47,577 nucleotides of DNA from Rahnella woolbedingensis (lineage in GTDB: Bacteria; Pseudomonadota; Gammaproteobacteria; Enterobacterales; Enterobacteriaceae): positions 1-47,577 of the forward strand of contig NZ_RAHH01000035.1 in the NCBI RefSeq assembly GCF_003602095.1, given 5' to 3'. Numbering within the stretch: the stretch's first letter is position 1; each line of letters starts with the position of its first letter. Below are positions 44,694-47,577 of the stretch, in pieces. The position numbers and the translations under genes are program-made. A model generated the notes under the pieces. It saw nothing but the letters and a program-made list of their open reading frames with translations, was not told the origin of the DNA and ran no database searches.

Positions 44694-44966
44694 TTAGAAG
44701 CGTATATTCCACGATCGGATCGCCTCATTAAAAACCTCTGCATGAATCGTTTTCATCGTAACTGTATCAACGATCTGCTCCTCATCTGCAGCAGCAACGA
44801 CTGCACCCTGTGCTGTACAAAGTGAACACTCAACCCAGTAACATGCCGTACCTGTATTCTCGACCTGCATCAGATCAGAACCACAAAACGGGCAGGGTTT
44901 TAACGGCATATCAATGCCATCTTCATAGATACCGTAAGCGTTATACCCATCAATTTTTATTTTCAT
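44694..44966 (-). CDS. Lar-like restriction alleviation protein (zinc ribbon)
   Basis: A 90-residue protein. LKPCPFCGSDLM (C25, C28) and VECSLC (C47, C50) form a zinc ribbon, and the end EVFNEAIRSWN matches the A-x3-WN end of Lar-type proteins. Lar of the Rac prophage modulates type I restriction in favour of modification. AAGGACTGACAAT precedes the ATG, and the gene follows the 75-residue unknown by 4 nt. A second antirestriction-type gene here strengthens the reading of this block as a leading region. Confidence 0.78.
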   Translation of the reverse strand: MKIKIDGYNAYGIYEDGIDMPLKPCPFCGSDLMQVENTGTACYWVECSLCTAQGAVVAAADEEQIVDTVTMKTIHAEVFNEAIRSWNIRF

Positions 44967-44970
44967 ATTG

Positions 44971-45198
44971 TCAGTCCTTAAACCCCATCATGCGCAACCA
45001 GCTGTTTAGGAGAGCACGCGTTTTAAAATTTGTTTTTTGCATAGGCATATTGCTTGAACCGTCCATCCAGACTCGGGCACCGGCTGCGAACTGGCGAACC
45101 TCTGCGCTATATCCGCGCCGGATGTAATACTGTTTCCCCGTGTAGCCATCCGTGTAGACTGTGGCATTTGGCATAACAAGCGGCGCTGGATGTTTCAT
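44971..45198 (-). CDS. Small unknown leading-region protein
   Basis: A 75-residue basic protein (TDGYTGKQYYIRRGYSAEVR, then KTNFKTRALLNSWLRMMGFK). There are no cysteines, signal peptide or membrane segment, and no family is recognised. AAGGGATCATGT is a good ribosome site. It is the first gene after structured element copy B and is followed 4 nt later by the Lar-like gene, so it should be among the first proteins made in a recipient. Guilt by association suggests an anti-defence or establishment function. Confidence 0.7.
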   Translation of the reverse strand: MKHPAPLVMPNATVYTDGYTGKQYYIRRGYSAEVRQFAAGARVWMDGSSNMPMQKTNFKTRALLNSWLRMMGFKD

Positions 45199-45242
45199 AC
45201 ATGATCCCTTCTTAGGTTACTGGTAGCCTTTCGGCTTTTTTA

Positions 45243-45617
45243 CGGTGTATCCCCTTTGTTGTGATGAAGGCGGGGATCCTGTTGCTGTGACAAAAGAACG
45301 ACATGGGGAATGAGTGAGCGTTACCGGGGCGACGCCGCAGGCCGCAGCGTAAAGACGGGAGGAACGACCGGATGCGAACGGGTGAAGACGGCGGGTGAAA
45401 CCTTTACCCTGGTAACGTGAACGCCCCGTGTCAGTGTCTGTCCCTGCAAAAGGGAAACCACCAATTACGAAGGGAAGGACATACCGGGCAGCATGGCCAA
45501 CCTCCACAGCGGCCACGCAGGTGGCCAGTGAAAGCAGTACACCCGGCGGGTGCTGCAAGCTGGCTGTCGCGCTTCGTCGCCCGGGATGGGCTCAAAGCCC
45601 GTTCAGGGCGAACGCGC
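45243..45617 (-). promoter_or_regulatory. Structured element, copy B: candidate Frpo/ssi-like single-strand promoter
   Basis: A diverged second copy of the block upstream of klcA, here preceding the 75-residue gene and lar by about 45 nt. The core 45341-45385 is identical to copy A at 37 of 45 positions. Equivalent helices are present with other sequences: outer CGGTGTATCC 45243-45252 with GGACATACCG 45477-45486 (one mismatch, one wobble); inner CGTTACCGGGG 45319-45329 with CCCTGGTAACG 45407-45417 (one wobble); hairpin CACCC-GGC-GGGTG 45540-45552; GGGCT-CAA-AGCCC 45588-45600. GTGGCCAGT-x-AAAGC and GCTGCAAGC flank the hairpin in both copies. Confidence 0.7.
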
Positions 45618-45620
45618 ATG

Positions 45621-45672
45621 AAAAAGCCGCTTCGAAAAGCGGCTCAGAAAGTGCAATAATTACACTTTTTTT
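45621..45672. terminator. Bidirectional terminator after the toxin-antitoxin operon
   Basis: AGCCGCTT-CGAA-AAGCGGCT (45625-45644) is flanked on the minus strand by a T-run and terminates the antitoxin transcript. A second stem AAAGTG / CACTTT with a following TTTT run (45648-45672) works for plus-strand transcripts. The second stem includes GTGCAATAATTACAC, which recurs as GTGCAATAATTGCAC at 46465. Confidence 0.8.
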
Positions 45673-45676
45673 GTTT

Positions 45677-45973
45677 TTAAAGGGTGCGAAGTGCGTCTAT
45701 AACAGCGGGGTCACGCTCAATCATCATCAACAGTTTCAAAGATGAACCTGATGGAATACGACGATGCTGTTCCCAGCTCTGGAGTAGTGACGCAGAAACC
45801 CCAACGACATCAGCAAATTCATTTTGCTTAAGGCCGCTCGCTTCTCGCATTGATTTTACGTCTGGTAACCGATGGCGATGGATGTTTTCAGCCGGAACAG
45901 ACAATGTACCTTTCTCGATAGCAACCATCTGTTGCATACTTTCAACGAGATCATTAAACAGTTCAGTTTTCAT
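45677..45973 (-). CDS. NadS/HigA-type antitoxin
   Basis: A 98-residue XRE-family helix-turn-helix protein (VKSMREASGLKQNEFADVVG, VSASLLQSWEQHRRIPSG) with the N-terminal extension usual for NadS-type antitoxins. It neutralises the RelE-type toxin encoded directly upstream and probably represses the pair. GAGAGGGGGAATA is a very strong ribosome site, and a CCCCGC-x3-GCGGGG hairpin lies between toxin stop and antitoxin start (about 46000-46015). Both may favour antitoxin over toxin output. The toxin-first order is that of higBA. Confidence 0.88.
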   Translation of the reverse strand: MKTELFNDLVESMQQMVAIEKGTLSVPAENIHRHRLPDVKSMREASGLKQNEFADVVGVSASLLQSWEQHRRIPSGSSLKLLMMIERDPAVIDALRTL

Positions 45974-46018
45974 TATTCCCCCTCTCAGGTAGATAATGCC
46001 CCGCAGTGCGGGGGCTTG

Positions 46019-46342
46019 TTATTCGATTTGCTGACTTATCGATTTCAGGACAGCTTTTTCGGCTTCCGTCAGATCTTCTTTTTCATTCTTGGGGTAAACG
46101 AGTAGCAGATAAAGGCGCCCCGATTTAGTGATGACATAATAAATAACTCTTACTCCCCCTCGCTTCCCCATGCCTTCACGACTCCAGCGGATTTTTTTAC
46201 ATCCACCTGTTTTACTGATTGTGTCGCCAAGTTCATGGTTTTTTAGAAGATGCTCCTGTAAAGCTCTGAAGTCATCATCTGGCAGGAGTTCGGCTCTTCG
46301 CCTGCTAAATACGGGGGTCTCAATGAATTCTAGATACTCCAT
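46019..46342 (-). CDS. RelE/HigB-family toxin
   Basis: A 107-residue protein of the RelE/ParE superfamily: EYLEFIETPVFSRRRAELLP at the start, KIRWSREGMGKRGGVRVIYY and LYLLLVYPKNEKEDLTEAEK near the end. Members cleave mRNA at the ribosome or poison gyrase; the R-x-I-Y-Y strand and K-x-E-K-x-D-L-T motif favour the HigB-2-type mRNA interferases. It is the first gene of the pair, immediately downstream of twin palindromes at 46379-46424. Confidence 0.88.
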   Translation of the reverse strand: MEYLEFIETPVFSRRRAELLPDDDFRALQEHLLKNHELGDTISKTGGCKKIRWSREGMGKRGGVRVIYYVITKSGRLYLLLVYPKNEKEDLTEAEKAVLKSISQQIE

Positions 46343-46378
46343 TAACGCTCGTCCCTTGCTGACCGTGAAATTATTATA

Positions 46379-46424
46379 TTCGTACTGAGTACGAATTACA
46401 ATGTTTATTCGTACTCAGTACGAA
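46379..46424 (-). promoter_or_regulatory. Twin palindromic operators of the toxin-antitoxin operon
   Basis: TTCGTACTGAGTACGAA (46379-46395) and TTCGTACTCAGTACGAA (46408-46424) are 17-nt palindromes that differ only at the central base, with centres 29 bp apart. They lie 37 and 66 nt upstream of the toxin start, where the XRE antitoxin should bind and autorepress. Confidence 0.85.
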
Positions 46425-46493
46425 TAAACATAGATGTATCATCGTAAAATAAAAATATATAATAGTGCAATAATTGCACCTTTAGAGATGATT

Positions 46494-46766
46494 ATGACGG
46501 GTTATGAACTGCGTTTGTGGCGAAAAGGCATGGGTTGGGATCAGGATCGCGCTGCGGAAGAACTGGGGAAATGCCTGCGAACGTATAAAGCCTATGAGAA
46601 ATCACCGGCTATCGACCGCGTTGTCGAACTCGCCACCCGATCGCTGACACTTACCTCATTGCTTCCCGCGCTGTCTGATAAGAACAGCGCGGAAATCTGT
46701 AGGGTTCTCGGCACACTGGTGGACAGGCAGTCCGCTACGATGCCATTAAAAATCCGTCAAAATTGA
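46494..46766 (+). CDS. XRE-like helix-turn-helix regulator
   Basis: A 90-residue protein. MTGYELRLWRKGMGWDQDRA, AEELGKCLRTYKAYEKSPAI is a lambda-repressor-type helix-turn-helix, and VVELATRSLTLTSLLP is the usual following segment of small plasmid and phage regulators. I choose the ATG at 46494; 46488 and 46434 are in-frame alternatives. It diverges from the toxin-antitoxin operon and has its own imperfect palindrome GTGCAATAATTGCAC at 46465-46479, a candidate autoregulatory site. It converges on, and overlaps by 32 nt, the next gene. Confidence 0.78.
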   Translation: MTGYELRLWRKGMGWDQDRAAEELGKCLRTYKAYEKSPAIDRVVELATRSLTLTSLLPALSDKNSAEICRVLGTLVDRQSATMPLKIRQN

Positions 46767-47232
46767 ATACGTCATTGACGGCGACCGGCCATCCTTCTGC
46801 GACCCACACCATCACCCAACTTTCAGATTCCTGACAGCGATACAGCATGCCCAACGCACCGGCGGGCAAATCTGAGGGTTCAAAATGGTTACGCCGGTTT
46901 CCGTTACGCACGATGTAACTCAATAAATCCTCAAGTTGCGCCGACGTCAGAGCGGTTTCCGCAACAATGCCCTGAGCAGATACGTTCTTAGGTGCCTGCC
47001 CTTTTCCCTTGCCATAGTATTGATATGTGGCGTCCAGCGGGTGATTGGACGACATAAACGGTGTGGTATCAATACGGCTAAGGTCTCTTTTTTCCGCAAT
47101 ACTGTTAACCACTTCAAAAGGCTGCTGACCGGTGGCTTCGCACACTTCCAGTTCCTTCGGGTCGATACCGTCGTCAAGTGTGATCCCATAATGTCGCATC
47201 AGCAACATCCCTACCTTCTCTGCGTATATCAT
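46735..47232 (-). CDS. Unknown protein, second gene of a right-end pair
   Basis: A 165-residue protein with no recognised family. It starts MIYAEKVGMLLMRHYGITLD, has a middle TPFMSSNHPLDATYQYYGKG, and ends with an aromatic-rich strand (ESWVMVWVAEGWPVAVNDVF). It has no signal peptide or membrane segment. It overlaps the upstream 94-codon gene by 4 nt (ATGA), so the two are coupled. The 3' end runs under the convergent XRE gene. Location suggests a mobile-element function, but nothing more can be said. Confidence 0.65.
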   Translation of the reverse strand: MIYAEKVGMLLMRHYGITLDDGIDPKELEVCEATGQQPFEVVNSIAEKRDLSRIDTTPFMSSNHPLDATYQYYGKGKGQAPKNVSAQGIVAETALTSAQLEDLLSYIVRNGNRRNHFEPSDLPAGALGMLYRCQESESWVMVWVAEGWPVAVNDVFNFDGFLMAS

Positions 47233-47513
47233 GCGACCTTCCCGACAGGAGCGAGGTCTAAGAGGATCTGAGTTTTTGTGACTTGAATTTGCAAATCATG
47301 CTGACCTTCAAGCAATGCGGTTATAACCACTGGGGTCAGTGGCAACGTTTCTGCAAAATCATCCCCTCCTACCGCAGCGACGCAGGCGTCATGTAACTCC
47401 CCCCCATCTGCAAAAATGTCAGGATCGTAACCTTCGGCATAGACAACCGTGCGTTTACCACCGTCTTTGACCTTCTCGACTGAAGACATGACATAAATCC
47501 GGCTCTGTCGCAT
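47229..47513 (-). CDS. Unknown acidic protein, first gene of a right-end pair
   Basis: A 94-residue acidic protein (VVYAEGYDPDIFADGGELHD, ACVAAVGGDDFAETLPLTPV). The ATG at 47489 (MSSVEKVKDGGKR) is an alternative start; neither has a clear ribosome site. An acidic product coupled to a second gene in an element next to oriT could be a DNA mimic or an antitoxin, but this is speculation. It is preceded by a 10-bp inverted repeat at 47526-47560. Confidence 0.6.
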   Translation of the reverse strand: MRQSRIYVMSSVEKVKDGGKRTVVYAEGYDPDIFADGGELHDACVAAVGGDDFAETLPLTPVVITALLEGQHDLQIQVTKTQILLDLAPVGKVA

Positions 47514-47525
47514 TAAGCGGCTTAT

Positions 47526-47560
47526 CAGGTAACATGCTGTTTTTTTTGTGATGTTACCTG
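47526..47560 (-). promoter_or_regulatory. Inverted repeat upstream of the right-end gene pair
   Basis: CAGGTAACAT and ATGTTACCTG are perfect 10-bp inverted arms separated by 15 nt including a run of eight Ts. They lie 13 nt upstream of the first possible start of the 94-residue gene. A repressor operator is the simplest reading; the T-run might also form part of a promoter. Confidence 0.45.
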
Positions 47561-47577
47561 CCCATGTCTCTGATCCG

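Noticed and set aside
44571-44825. Plus-strand frame of 84 codons (MNIIFLRYGYVVHAKINVIE) with AGGAAAGGAG upstream
   Set aside because: It overlaps the Lar-like gene on the other strand, and the purine-rich stretch upstream belongs to a terminator-like hairpin. The protein has no recognisable features.
1-47577. CRISPR array, tRNA or rRNA genes, and integrase or attachment sites
   Set aside because: No regularly spaced direct repeats, tRNA-like cloverleaf, rRNA segment, or tyrosine or serine recombinase gene was seen, so integration of the mobilizable block cannot be explained from this window.

Overview
The window reads as enterobacterial DNA (Enterobacter/Klebsiella/Leclercia-like; genus not decided). 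The gene families, Shine-Dalgarno spacing and type VI secretion (T6SS) gene order all fit Enterobacteriaceae. No rRNA, tRNA, CRISPR array or replication gene was seen, so chromosome versus plasmid cannot be settled here.

Region 1 (about 87-34618, all on the minus strand) is an apparently complete T6SS locus transcribed right to left. The order is tssB-tssC-tssK-tssL-OmpA-like-hcp-clpV-vgrG-effector-immunity-PAAR-membrane protein-tssM-tssA-DUF2726-tssF-tssG-tssJ-vgrG-VRR-NUC effector-DUF3396 immunity-tssE-small protein-TagA/VasL-DUF4087. All 13 core components are present. Many genes overlap by 1-4 nt (ATGA, TAATG, TGATG), which suggests translational coupling. A strong intrinsic terminator directly after hcp probably lets Hcp be made in excess over the downstream machine. 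Two cargo modules sit in the core. One is VgrG plus a modular effector (degenerate M23-like head, EF-hand, variable AT-rich toxin tail) with a periplasmic immunity candidate. The other is VgrG with a transthyretin-like tail, a VRR-NUC nuclease and a DUF3396/TsiV immunity protein.

Region 2 (34619-37600) starts with an AT-rich divergent promoter region. It is followed on the plus strand by a four-repeat Myb/SANT-like DNA-binding protein, a frameshifted DUF2913 gene and a J-domain (HPD) protein.

Region 3 (37680-40231) holds an intact-looking IS630-family and an IS256-family insertion sequence. They lie 80 bp apart, separated by a cluster of inverted repeats.

Region 4 (40236-47577) is a mobilizable-element or plasmid-like block: MOBP relaxase, MobC-like protein, an oriT with an IncP/IncI-type nic motif, then a leading region. 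By the nic orientation the plus strand enters the recipient first, reading rightward. The antirestriction-type genes there (KlcA/ArdB, DUF5983-like, Lar-like, one unknown) are on the minus strand, so the entering strand is their template. Each of the two mini-operons is directly preceded by one copy of a roughly 370-nt structured element. The two copies (44107-44477 and 45243-45617) share a 45-nt core (37/45 identical) enclosed by helices whose sequences differ but still pair. I interpret them as Frpo/ssi-like single-stranded-DNA promoters. They are the most interesting non-gene signal in the window. A HigB/NadS-type toxin-antitoxin pair with twin operators, an XRE regulator and two unknown genes complete the right end.
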